DNA of 11,145 bases from Desulfobacteraceae bacterium (GCA_011048855.1 DSCZ01000235.1:1-11145); one strand, 5' to 3'; positions 1 to 8,090 are shown, counted from the first letter of the stretch. Notes: generated by a model from the letters alone, not told the origin. Made by a program: numbers and translations.

Positions 1-1156
1 GCATAGCGGGAACCATATCGGTTATGGTCAGGCCAGGCGTTGCGGGTAAATCCGCGCCCCAGGCGTCTGAAAACTTTTTACGAACGGCGTCGTCGGCCAC
101 AGCCTGGTAACCCGTAAAAACATTGGGGAGGCCTCCCATATCGCAGGCTCCCTGCACGTTGTTCTGTCCTCTGAGCGGGTTGACACCCCCGCCATGAACA
201 CCGACATAACCGCACAGCATCGCCAGGTTGCAGCAGGATTTTACATTGTCGACACCGGTCGTGTGCTGGGTTATCCCCATGGCGTAAAGAAGGCTTCCCG
301 GTGAATTGGTCGCATACAACCGGCTTATTTCCTCGAGATCCTTCGGCTCAACCCCGGTGATGGCGCTGACCTTATCGGGCGTATAGGCGCTGACGCTTTT
401 TTCCAGTGCATCATAGTCTTCCGTCCGCGCAGCGATATAGTCCACGTCGTGCCAGCCGTTCTTTATGATGATATGCATCATGCCGTTCAAAAGCGCCACA
501 TCGCTTCCCAGCCGGTGGTTTACGCTCACATCGGCAAAGCGGGACAGCTGAATGTTTCTCGGGTCTGCGACGATCAGCTTCGCCCCTTTTTCCTTTGCAC
601 GGATCACCCTCCGTGCAATCAAGGGGTGGCATGCCGTGGTATTGGAACCGATGATAAAAATGCACCCGGCATCCTCGATGTCGGCCACCGAATTGGTCAT
701 GGCTCCGCTGCCGAACGCGGCGGCAAGACCTGCCACCGTGGAGGCGTGTCAGAGACGGGCACAGTGATCGACGTTATTGGTTCCGATCACCGCGCGGGCG
801 AATTTCTGGGCAAGATAGTTTTCTTCATTGGTCATCTTGGCCGATACCAGAACTCCGATGCTGTCGGGACCATGTTCGGCGATAATCTCTTTGAACCGAT
901 CCGCGGTAAGCCGGATCGCTTCGTCCCAATCCGTTTTCATGAATCGCCCGAAGGTTTTGACCAGGGGCTGCTTCAGCCGCAGGATGCTGTTGACATGTTC
1001 GTGGAGATTCCAACCCTTGATGCACAGCTTGCCCTCATTGACGGGATGCGTCTTCATCGGCAAAGTGCCGACGATCCTGTTGTTGATCACTTCAAACAAA
1101 ACTCCGCAGCCGGTTCCACAATAGGAACAGACCGATGGCACCAGTTTGCACTCCAT
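1..1156 (-). CDS. fdhA: Formate dehydrogenase catalytic (alpha) subunit, selenocysteine-containing, 3' end outside the window
   Basis: Molybdopterin (Mo or W) formate dehydrogenase that interconverts formate and CO2. The N-terminus has the [4Fe-4S] pattern C10, C13, C17, C45, followed by K47, the conserved lysine between cluster and cofactor. The frame meets TGA at 749-751 (codon 136) in the context NVDHCARL-U-HASTVAG. This matches the active-site NVDCCARV-U-HGPSVAG of E. coli FdhF, including the catalytic His (H137). After the TGA the frame stays open to the window edge with clear homology: NPLRGQNNVQGACDMG carries R329, at the same distance from Sec as the FdhF active-site Arg333 is from Sec140. 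385 residues are visible; the family usually has about 700. The start ATG follows AAAGGAG with 6 nt spacing. No Tat or Sec signal is present, so the enzyme is cytoplasmic. It lies 19 nt downstream of the FdhB-like gene. The 135-residue product ending at the TGA would lack most of the enzyme. Confidence 0.96.
713..751 (-). promoter_or_regulatory. SECIS element of fdhA, with Sec UGA codon
   Basis: The UGA is at 749-751. The RNA directly after it folds as GCC (745-743) with GGC (715-713), ACG (739-737) with CGU (720-718), then an apical stem GGCA (734-731) with UGCC (725-722). The five-base loop is GGUCU (730-726). The E. coli fdhF SECIS has the same apical design, UGCA-GGUCU-GCA, bound by SelB. 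The loop begins 18 nt after the UGA. The pairing was read by eye; no folding energy was computed. Confidence 0.85.
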
Positions 1157-1175
1157 TTCAGGCTCCTTTATATGC

Positions 1176-1991
1176 CTACGCCCCGCTGGCGGGTTGAATC
1201 GGTTTCGGCTCCAGCGTCACACGTTCCCCCAGGATGCTGAAGGGGGGCTGATCCGCATTGGTTCCGGTCTTGTAGTCGAAAAGCTTTAATACGATACGGC
1301 TGACCTTCTGGTAAAGCAACCGCAGCGGAATGTCCATCGGGCAGGCGTCCTCGCACAACCCGCAGTCGATGCAGCGGCCCGCCATATGAACGGCCCTTAC
1401 CAGGTGGAAAACAGGAATATCGGGAATCAGCGGGCCGGCACGAACAAGCTCTTCGTTATCAAGGCTGCATTCCCTGCAGAAACAAACCGGGCATATATTC
1501 CGGCACCCGTAGCACTTTATGCATTTCTGGAATTCATACATCCACCGGTGGAGCCCCTCCTCCGGCCCGTACCGATCCACGTCTTCAAGGCTGAGGTTGT
1601 TGTCTATGCCAACCTCTTTTTTATATGAGCCAACCCCGGCGGGCTCAAGATAAGAGCAGTCTGGATGTTCCTTCAACCTGGAAGGGCAGCAATTGACATC
1701 CATCGTCGAAATCTGTTCACGCTTCAGCTGGTTCCAGACGTATAACACATTAAGCGCACGTTGACTGCAGTCGCGGGCGAGCATCCCGATCCGGATGTCA
1801 GGATCCTCCTCCGCCATGTGGGTCGCTATCTTTTCCAGGGAATACCGCGCAGGGCCTGCGACAAGATCGTCGACCTCCTCGAGCCGCTCCCGCGTGAAGC
1901 ACCAGGGCAGCGGATGATTTTCCACCTCCCTGTACCCTAAAAAAACATCGATTTTTCCTTCTTCAAGCCAGAATTTGATTTTATCTATCAT
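1176..1991 (-). CDS. FrhB/FdhB-like iron-sulfur protein, probable electron-transfer subunit of the formate dehydrogenase
   Basis: 271-residue soluble protein. The C-terminal half has two classical [4Fe-4S] motifs: C157-x2-C160-x2-C163-x3-C167-P and C207-x2-C210-x2-C213-x3-C217-P. Extra cysteines C170, C172 and C175 lie directly after the first, and C101, C102 and C112 lie further upstream. Residues 1-150 resemble the beta subunit of F420-dependent hydrogenases and dehydrogenases (FrhB/FdhB type) and related proteins next to hdrA genes, but I recognise this only loosely and see no clear flavin-binding signature. The start is set at ATG 1991 because AGGAG lies 8 nt upstream; a 12-residue longer reading frame to 2027 lacks such a site. 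It sits between the mvhD-like gene and fdhA, which suggests it wires FdhA to MvhD/HdrA. It has no in-frame UGA, unlike its three neighbours. It could also be called a HdrC-like dicluster ferredoxin. Confidence 0.85.
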   Translation of the reverse strand: MIDKIKFWLEEGKIDVFLGYREVENHPLPWCFTRERLEEVDDLVAGPARYSLEKIATHMAEEDPDIRIGMLARDCSQRALNVLYVWNQLKREQISTMDVNCCPSRLKEHPDCSYLEPAGVGSYKKEVGIDNNLSLEDVDRYGPEEGLHRWMYEFQKCIKCYGCRNICPVCFCRECSLDNEELVRAGPLIPDIPVFHLVRAVHMAGRCIDCGLCEDACPMDIPLRLLYQKVSRIVLKLFDYKTGTNADQPPFSILGERVTLEPKPIQPASGA

Positions 1992-2103
1992 AAAATAATC
2001 TCCTCGAACCAGACGGCCCAATCTCACCGATGCCGAAGCCGTTCACGGTGACATCCTGCCTTCATCCTCCTGCACGCTGAAGCCGCCGGTGTGATTCAAT
2101 CCC
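1992..2103 (-). other. 112-nt intergenic gap between mvhD-like and fdhB-like genes
   Basis: This is the largest gap inside the redox operon. I see no T-tract terminator and no convincing promoter. A short CTTCA/TGAAG inverted repeat is present but weak. A 13-codon ATG frame preceded by AGGAGG has its ribosome site directly against the start codon and is unlikely to be used. The last 20 bases carry the AGGAG ribosome site of the downstream gene. Confidence 0.5.
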
Positions 2104-2559
2104 TTAACGCAAACCGACCAGTGCCGCCCTCGGAGCCTCGGAAAAGGCCGGAAGGGGGTTGGGGCCCAGAGATTTAATCTTTTCGGTGAACGCGGTCACC
2201 ACCTCGACGAACTTCTGGGCTTCGGCCGACGAAATCCATGCCAGGTGCACCCTCTCCTCAAGCCCCAGCAGGCCCAGTAATTCCTGGAGAAACGTAACTC
2301 TCTTCACGGTCATATAATTACCATACAGGTAATGGCAGTCGCCGATGTGTCACCCGCCAACCAGGACTCCGTCGGCCCCGTCCTGGAGCGCCCTCAAAAT
2401 GTGATGAGGGGAAATGGTGGCCGAACACATGACACGAATCGGCCTGATGTTCGGCGGGTAGGAAAGCCGGCTGACACCGGCCAGATCCGCAGCTCCGTAG
2501 GTACACCAGTTGCACATAAATGCGATAATTTTGGGCTCAAATCCGTCTTCTTTCACCAT
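2104..2559 (-). CDS. mvhD: MvhD-type [2Fe-2S] electron-transfer protein, selenocysteine-containing
   Basis: 151 residues including selenocysteine. In methanogens MvhD passes electrons from a hydrogenase or formate dehydrogenase to the flavin of HdrA. The family hallmarks appear in order: [13 protein letters not shown] (C16, C19), RVMC (C45), and [17 protein letters not shown] (Sec70, C75). Then come GNYMTVKRV and the helical tail ending in [14 protein letters not shown]. The TGA at 2350-2352 sits where most family members have Cys in G-C-HPGDCHY, and the family continues without a break after it. Reading it as stop would split the gene into 69 N-terminal residues and a C-terminal fragment starting at the internal ATG at 2313. 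AAGGAG lies 3 nt before the ATG but 6 nt before the next codon, GTG at 2556, so GTG may be the true start. The gene lies 40 nt after hdrA. Methanogen VhuD is a known Sec-containing relative. Confidence 0.93.
2307..2352 (-). promoter_or_regulatory. Candidate SECIS element of mvhD, with Sec UGA codon
   Basis: The UGA is at 2350-2352. A perfect six-base stem AUUACC (2333-2328) with GGUAAU (2322-2317) encloses the loop UGUAU (2327-2323). The loop begins 22 nt after the UGA and has G in its second position, which fits the general bacterial SECIS model. A weak lower stem CGG (2344-2342) with CCG (2309-2307) is possible. The apical loop lacks the GGUC found in the other two elements here, so the evidence is weaker and rests more on protein homology. 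Confidence 0.65.
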
Positions 2560-2599
2560 AGTCTCCTTGTTATACGAATATACAGATCCATTTCCCCGC

Positions 2600-5500
2600 T
2601 CAAGCAGCCAGCGCCCCCTTTATCTGGGCGTAGATTTCAGCGTTGTTGAATCCCATCAAAACAGGAACCTCGGACGGGCACGCGGCCGCGCAGGCACCGC
2701 AGCCTTTGCACAGTGCCTCATTGACCTCTGCCACCTTTTTCTCTTCATTCAAGGAAATGGCATTGAAAGGACACACCTCGATGCACGCAAGGCATCCGGA
2801 ACAGAGATCGGGGTCAATGACCGAGACCACGCCTCCCACCTGGATCGAATCCATTGACAGCACGGTCAATGCCCTGGAAGCTGCGGCCCGGGCCTGTGCG
2901 ATGCTCTCGTCGATCGGCTTGGGATAATGCGCCATGCCGCACAGGAAAACGCCGTCGTTTGCGAAATCCACCGGCCTCAACTTCTGATGAGCCTCCAGGA
3001 ACCATCCATCCCCGTCCATGGGCACCTTGAAGAATTGTGCGAGAGCCTCGTCCCTGTGCGATATGATGGCCGAGGCCAGGCACAGGATATCGGCATGCAC
3101 CGTCAATTCCCGGTCCAGGACGGGATCCCTGAACTCGACGCTCACCCCGTCTTCGTCGGCAACAACAACGGGTTTACGGTCTTTCGAGTACCGTACAAAA
3201 ACAACTCCAGCCTCGCGTGCGGCCCTGTAAAGCTCCTCCCGTTTTCCATAGGTTCGCATATCACGGTACAGCACCACGATATTGACCGAGGGATTCCGGC
3301 GTTTCAGTTCAAGGGCGCTTTGCACGGTATGGGTGCAGCAAACCTTGGAACAATAGGGATTTTCATCGTTTCTGGATCCAACGCACTGGATGAAAACCAC
3401 GCTGCCGGCTTTTGCCAGCCCGGGATCCTCATTCCGCAGCAACCCGTCCATTTCAGTGTGGGTTACAACCGCCGTGTGATCGCCGTAAAGATACTCCTTC
3501 GGCCGGTATTCCTCTGCACCCGTGGCAATGACAGCCACCCCGTGTTCGATGGTTTCTTTGGAGGAACCACCGGTCACCTCGGTTTTAAAATTGCCGATAA
3601 AGCCATCCACCCGGGTGATCGTCGAATTATCATGCAGTGTAATGAGCTCGCTGGCCCGTATTTCTTCCACCAGGTTCCGGACCAGATCCGGTATCGACTC
3701 CCCGCCGCCGGCATGGTTCAGCTTCAGCGCGTTACCGCCCAGGCTGTCCGATTTTTCCACCAGGTGAACCGGGTAACCCTGCCGGGCAAGAGCCAGGGAA
3801 GCCGTCATACCTGCAACCCCTCCGCCCACAACAAGGGCTGATTGACTGATCGGAAGGTCGCTCTGCCGCAGGGGAGTCAACAAACCGGCCTTGGCAACGG
3901 CCATCCGAACGAGATCTTTTGCTTTTTCAGTCGCCGCATCCGGATCATTTGCATGAACCCAGGAATCGTGATTTCTTATGTTGGCCATTTCGAACAGGTA
4001 TTTGTTCAGCCCGGCATTAATCAGTGTCTCTTGAAACAGTCCCTCATGGGTTCTGGGCGTACACGCGGCGACGACCACCCGGTTCAAGCCCTGCTCCTTG
4101 ATGACCTCGGCCATTTTATCCTGGGTATCCTGGGAACAGGTAAAAAGGTTTTCTTCTACATAAACGACATGGGGAAGCGTCCTTGCGAACTCCGCGACTT
4201 CCGGAACCCTCACCACCCCGCCGATATTGATACCGCAGTTGCAGACAAAAACTCCGATTTTCGAGGGCTCCCTGCGGACATCTCTCTCCTGCGGAACATC
4301 CACTTCCTTTGTCCGGGTATTTCGAGCGGGAGCCAGTTTTTCGGTGGCCGCGCAAGCCGCGGCACTGGCTTCCATAACGGATTGGGGGATATCCTTCGGC
4401 CCGGTAAAAGCACCGCAGGCATAAATCCCCGGGACGGAGGTGCCCACGGGATGAAAACTGTCGGTGCTGGTGAAATGATGCGCATCCAGATCTATTCCAA
4501 GCCTTTCGGACAGTTCTCTGACTGAATCATCGACTATCATGCCCGTGGACAATACGATCATATCGAAGGCCTCTTTTTCGATCCGGCCTTCTTCGTCGAT
4601 GTAGCTCACAGGAATCGAGCCGTCTTCGGCCGGGCGATCCACGGAATGCACCCGGGAGCGGATGAATCGAACGCCGTCTTTTTGCGCCTTTTCATAATAG
4701 CGGTCGAAATCCTTTCCGTGGGTCCGCATATCCATGAAAAAAACCGCACAATCCAGCGGAACCTTGCTGTGTTCTCTCGCGATCACGGTCTGCTTGATAG
4801 CATACATGCAGCACACCGACGAACAGTAGCCGTTGTCGCACCTGTTGACGTCACGGGAGCCTACACACTGAAACCAGGCTATCTTCCCCGGCTCCTTTTT
4901 GTCCGAAGGCCGCGACAGATGCCCCATGAATGGCCCGGTCGCAGAAAGGATCCGTTCGAATTCCAGCGAGGTCACCACATCCTTAAGAGCAGAATACGAA
5001 TAGGTGTCATACAGAGTTGGATCGAAGGATTTGAAGCCGGGTGCAAGGATCACGGAGCCCACTTTCAACTCGAGTTCTTCCTCACGGTCATCAAAATTGA
5101 TGGCTCCGGCCGGGCAGAATTTTTCGCATGCCCGGCATTTTCCTTTCTGAAAATAAATGCAGTTTTCGCTGTCGATAGCGTATTTAAGGGGGACCGCTTG
5201 TGAATAAAGAACATAAATCGCCTTGCGTTTAATCAGTCCCTCGTTGTAGAGGTCATCCACCTTCTTGGGACATTTTTCCGCGCAGTTCCCGCACGCAATG
5301 CATTTGTCCATATCCACGAAACGCGGGTGCCGCGTTACGGTCACCGTAAAATCACCTTCCGTCCCTGAAATGCTTTTGACTTCGCTGAGTGTCAGAAGCT
5401 CTATATTGGCATGCCGGCCGACCTCGACCAGTTTGGGTGCCAGGATTCACATCGAACAGTCGTTGGTCGGGAAAGTCTTGTCCAGCTGAGCCATGACTCC

Positions 5501-5641
5501 GCCGATAGCCGGCGATTTTTCAAGCATATAGACGTAAAATCCAGCATTCGCAATATCCAGGGCCGCCTGCATGCCGGCGATGCCGCCGCCGACGACCATT
5601 ACTGCACCCTGCAGTTCCCGGTTGCTCACAGTCTCACTCAT
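2600..5641 (-). CDS. hdrA: Double-length HdrA flavoprotein (fused HdrA-HdrA), selenocysteine-containing
   Basis: 1013 residues including Sec. HdrA carries the FAD that performs electron bifurcation in heterodisulfide reductase complexes. Half one (about 12-440) is a thioredoxin-reductase-like FAD domain: [16 protein letters not shown] at 16-31, then [22 protein letters not shown] with Sec65 where other HdrA have Cys. It contains an inserted ferredoxin domain with clusters C114/C117/C120/C124 and C161/C169/C172/C176. Half two (about 461-1013) starts with the usual HdrA N-terminal domain ([15 protein letters not shown]). A second FAD domain follows ([16 protein letters not shown] at 604-619) without the Cys/Sec motif, then two C-terminal [4Fe-4S] motifs, C947/C950/C953/C957 and C978/C981/C984/C988. 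The TGA at 5447-5449 is in frame, and homology continues across it. The start is ATG 5641, with GGGAG 7 nt upstream; an in-frame ATG at 5662 lies upstream of that site. The terminal TGA at 2600-2602 is a true stop, since the protein has reached its family end. Confidence 0.94.
5408..5449 (-). promoter_or_regulatory. SECIS element of hdrA, with Sec UGA codon
   Basis: The UGA is at 5447-5449. Stem CUGGUC (5431-5426) pairs with GGCCGG (5419-5414), all six positions pairing with two G-U. The loop is GAGGUC (5425-5420), containing the GGUC seen in SelB-binding loops. An outer stem GGCA (5441-5438) pairs with UGCC (5411-5408). The loop begins 21 nt after the UGA. The stem was found by eye. Confidence 0.78.
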
Positions 5642-5717
5642 TGATTCGCTCCCTCTTTTCATAAGCGCCGGTGGACCATGTCAAAGCCCACGTCTTGATT
5701 ATTCAGGTTCCCCCGGT
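5642..5717 (-). other. Short gap between the receiver gene and hdrA, without terminator
   Basis: These 76 nt contain the hdrA ribosome site (GAGGGAG) and no hairpin followed by a T-tract. The regulatory genes and the redox genes are therefore probably on the same transcript, although an internal promoter cannot be excluded. Confidence 0.5.
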
Positions 5718-6086
5718 TTATTTCACGCCGCAGGAATTTTCTACGGCACGCAACAGTTCATCATCCGTAAAAGGTTTGGAAAGGTAATCGACAGCACCCA
5801 GCTTCATCGCCTGCACCGCATTGGTTGTCGTCGAATAGCCGGTCATGACTACCACCTCCAGGGAGGGCATCTTCTCCTTCAGCATCCTGAGGATGTCCAT
5901 GCCGTCCATGTCAGGAAGTTTCATGTCCAGGAGGACGAGGTCGTAGTGACGCAGGCCGGCGGCTTGCAATCCCGATTTGCCTGTCTTGTAATAGTCGACC
6001 CTGTGGCCTTTTTCAGTCAAAACCATCTCACAGGCATCACAGATTACATCCTCATTATCGATAACCAGGATATCCAGTTCTTTCAT
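5718..6086 (-). CDS. Single-domain response regulator (CheY-like receiver)
   Basis: 122 residues, one receiver domain and nothing else. The acidic pocket is D10/E12/D13, the phosphoacceptor D54 lies in LVLLDMKLPDMDGMD, the switch Thr is T82 (VVVMTGYST) and the conserved Lys is K104 (LSKPF). With no output domain it should act by protein contact or as a phosphate carrier or sink. Its ATG overlaps the kinase stop codon in ATGA, so it is translationally coupled to the kinase and most likely its partner. It is the last regulatory gene before hdrA. Confidence 0.95.
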   Translation of the reverse strand: MKELDILVIDNEDVICDACEMVLTEKGHRVDYYKTGKSGLQAAGLRHYDLVLLDMKLPDMDGMDILRMLKEKMPSLEVVVMTGYSTTTNAVQAMKLGAVDYLSKPFTDDELLRAVENSCGVK

Positions 6087-7321
6087 CTTGAATCCCCGGG
6101 GGTCTGCTCATTGGACACAATCGGAAACTCCACCGTGAAACAAGTGCCTGCACCCTGTTTGCTTGAAACCCTGATGTCTCCGTTGTGATTCCTGACGATA
6201 CCATAGCTGACCGCCAATCCGAGGCCTGTACCATTGGATTTCGTCGAAAAAAAAGGTTCGAAGATCTTCTGCATATTCTCCGGGGGAATTCCGCAGCCGT
6301 TGTCTTTGATGTCGACCCGCATCTTTCCGCGCGTGCGGTCGACCGCGCTCCTGACAGTGACAAGGCCGTGGTCTCCCACCGCGTGGAGAGCATTCAACAG
6401 AAGGTTTATGAACACCTGTTCAATCTGGTTCTTATCCACAAGAATCTTAACCGAATCTCCTGCGAGTCGGACATCGATCGGCACCTGGCGCAGATGAAAC
6501 TCGTTTTCCACGATGCTCACGGCGGAATGCATTATTTCATCAATATCCCCTTGAAATTTTTCCGGTTCCTGGTCGCGGGCGAAGTCCAGCAGCCCCTGGA
6601 TGATTTTCTTGCAGCGCTGGGTTTCACTGATGATGATTTTAAGCCCGTCTTCGAATGGGCTCCCCTTCGGCACCTTTTTGCTCATGTTGGAACTGTAAAG
6701 AAGAATCCCGGCAAGCGGATTGTTGATTTCGTGGGCTATCCCCGCAGCCATCCGCCCCAGGGATGAGCCCTTTTCCACCTGCGTAGCCAGATGGTCAAAA
6801 CGGGACTGCTGGCTTTCGATCAGTCCCACCCGCTCAATGACGCAAGCGCACTGCATCGCCACGGTTTTGATGAAATCCAACTCATCCTCTGACAACTCGC
6901 GTTGTTCTGGAAGATAAATCCTCAAAATCCCGTTCACATTTTCCTCGACGGCCAGGGGCACATCGAGGAGCATCCGGATGCCCTCATCCCAGGCCTGCTG
7001 AGGATACTCGACCCGGGGGGCATTCCAGATATCTTTGATGATATAAACTTCACCAGGCTGGGATAGTGTCGCCAGGATTGTTTCGGTATTCACCGGCCCC
7101 TTGTTCAGATAGCGTTCCCCCAGCCCGGCCGTAGCCCGCACCTCGAACAGGTTGGTCTCCCTGTTTAAAATCCTCAGCAAAGCGCCCTTCGCGTTCAGAG
7201 CCTTCGTGGACTTGCTGACCACCACGTCGAGCACTTCCTGAAGATTGGTGAGCGAATGCATCGCCCGTATAATGTCCCGGATGACGTGAAAATATTTTTC
7301 GAACGACGTCGAAGAACTCAT
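6083..7321 (-). CDS. Cytoplasmic GAF-domain sensor histidine kinase
   Basis: 412 residues with no membrane segment or signal peptide. A GAF-type sensory domain covers about residues 18-165. A dimerisation/phosphoacceptor helix follows with the H-box LGRMAAGIAHEINNPLAG (H197). The ATPase domain has the N-box NQIEQVFINLLLNALHAV (N310), G1 box DNGCGIP (340-346), F-box FEPFFSTK and G2 box GTGLGLA (364-370). It belongs to the NtrB-like class of soluble kinases; the signal bound by the GAF domain cannot be read from sequence. The start ATG is 7 nt after the stop of the upstream response regulator and has no strong ribosome site directly before it, which suggests translational coupling. It ends in a 4-nt overlap with the receiver gene. 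Confidence 0.95.
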   Translation of the reverse strand: MSSSTSFEKYFHVIRDIIRAMHSLTNLQEVLDVVVSKSTKALNAKGALLRILNRETNLFEVRATAGLGERYLNKGPVNTETILATLSQPGEVYIIKDIWNAPRVEYPQQAWDEGIRMLLDVPLAVEENVNGILRIYLPEQRELSEDELDFIKTVAMQCACVIERVGLIESQQSRFDHLATQVEKGSSLGRMAAGIAHEINNPLAGILLYSSNMSKKVPKGSPFEDGLKIIISETQRCKKIIQGLLDFARDQEPEKFQGDIDEIMHSAVSIVENEFHLRQVPIDVRLAGDSVKILVDKNQIEQVFINLLLNALHAVGDHGLVTVRSAVDRTRGKMRVDIKDNGCGIPPENMQKIFEPFFSTKSNGTGLGLAVSYGIVRNHNGDIRVSSKQGAGTCFTVEFPIVSNEQTPGDSR

Positions 7322-7328
7322 ATTTTGA

Positions 7329-8015
7329 TTACCAGGCCTCCCGTTCCAGGCGATTGTGAATAAACATCAATTGTTTCTGTGTGAGCTCCCCGACATTTTC
7401 ATTGATCCATTTCAGATCGCCGGAAATCACGGCTGCTTTGGCCCTGCCTGAGAGCTGGTAGCCTTCAAGCGCCGCGGAGCCGTTTTCCATTAGATCGCGC
7501 CAGAAACCCCTGTCTTCAGCGGTCCGGTTCAGCACGTCAAGCACCTCCCGCTTCTGGATCAGCCGGGCTTTCTCTCCATCCACTTCGCTGAAAGGCTCCT
7601 GCTTATGCGTAGTCCGAGCCCTCAGTGCATCATCCACCGCCGCCTTGATCTGTTCTTCGGTGAACGGCTTGGGCAAAAAGTCATGGGCGCCGGTTTTCAT
7701 CGCCTCCACGGCTCTCGCAGCCGTGCCGTAACCGGTGATTACAACCACGCCGGTGTCAGGTTTTTCAGCCCTCACCTTACGGATAACATCCATGCCGTCC
7801 ATATCCGGCAGCCTCAGATCAGCCACCAGCAGGTCATATCGTTTTTGTTTAAAAGCCTCCAGTGCAAGGCCGCCGGTCCCCGCCAGATAAACATCATATC
7901 CTTCTTCGGTCAGAACCATCTCGAGCCCCTTGGCGAGACTGGCATCGTCTTCCATCACCAGGATATGAGGCGGCGTCTGCTCTTTTGACACGCCCAACTT
8001 ATTTAGTGCTTCCAT
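7329..8015 (-). CDS. Response regulator with receiver domain and an uncommon C-terminal helical extension
   Basis: 228 residues. The receiver domain covers about 16-135: acidic pocket E22/D23/D24, phosphoacceptor D66 (LLVADLRLPDMDGMD), switch T94 (VVVITGYGT) and K116 (LPKPF). Residues 150-228 do not look like a helix-turn-helix, a AAA+ sigma-54 activator or a GGDEF domain. They contain FWRDLMENGSAALEGYQLSG followed by a segment with AAVISGD and a tail ending in HNRLEREAW. The spacing of these residues faintly recalls the small LigA-type helical fold, an uncertain resemblance. The start is set at ATG 8015 because GAGGAG lies about 8 nt upstream; a GTG at 8033 lies upstream of that site and is less likely. 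It is the first gene after the sigma-54 promoter. Confidence 0.9.
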   Translation of the reverse strand: MEALNKLGVSKEQTPPHILVMEDDASLAKGLEMVLTEEGYDVYLAGTGGLALEAFKQKRYDLLVADLRLPDMDGMDVIRKVRAEKPDTGVVVITGYGTAARAVEAMKTGAHDFLPKPFTEEQIKAAVDDALRARTTHKQEPFSEVDGEKARLIQKREVLDVLNRTAEDRGFWRDLMENGSAALEGYQLSGRAKAAVISGDLKWINENVGELTQKQLMFIHNRLEREAW

Positions 8016-8090
8016 TTTTCGCTCTCCTCTCACTCGCTATGTTTTGTCGTCAAATTAAATTCACTTTTAAAAACCACTGACTGACTACAC

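Noticed and set aside
749..1156. A truncated 135-residue formate dehydrogenase pseudogene
   Set aside because: The stop is a UGA at the exact catalytic Sec position with a textbook SECIS, and the frame stays open with full homology to the window edge.
2104..2313. Independent small gene starting at the internal ATG 2313
   Set aside because: It is the C-terminal part of MvhD, continuous in frame across the UGA with the GDCHY motif lying upstream of this ATG.
2600..2602. TGA at the end of hdrA as a fourth Sec codon
   Set aside because: The protein has already passed its two C-terminal ferredoxin motifs. Readthrough would add only nine codons before TAA, and no SECIS-like stem follows.
2927..4525. 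Long plus-strand open frames opposite hdrA
   Set aside because: They are mirror frames of a strongly supported GC-rich gene and their translations show no family motifs.
5655..5682. TTGACA...TATGAA promoter directly before hdrA on the minus strand
   Set aside because: The spacer is only 15 nt and transcription would begin inside the hdrA ribosome site, so it is unlikely to serve hdrA.
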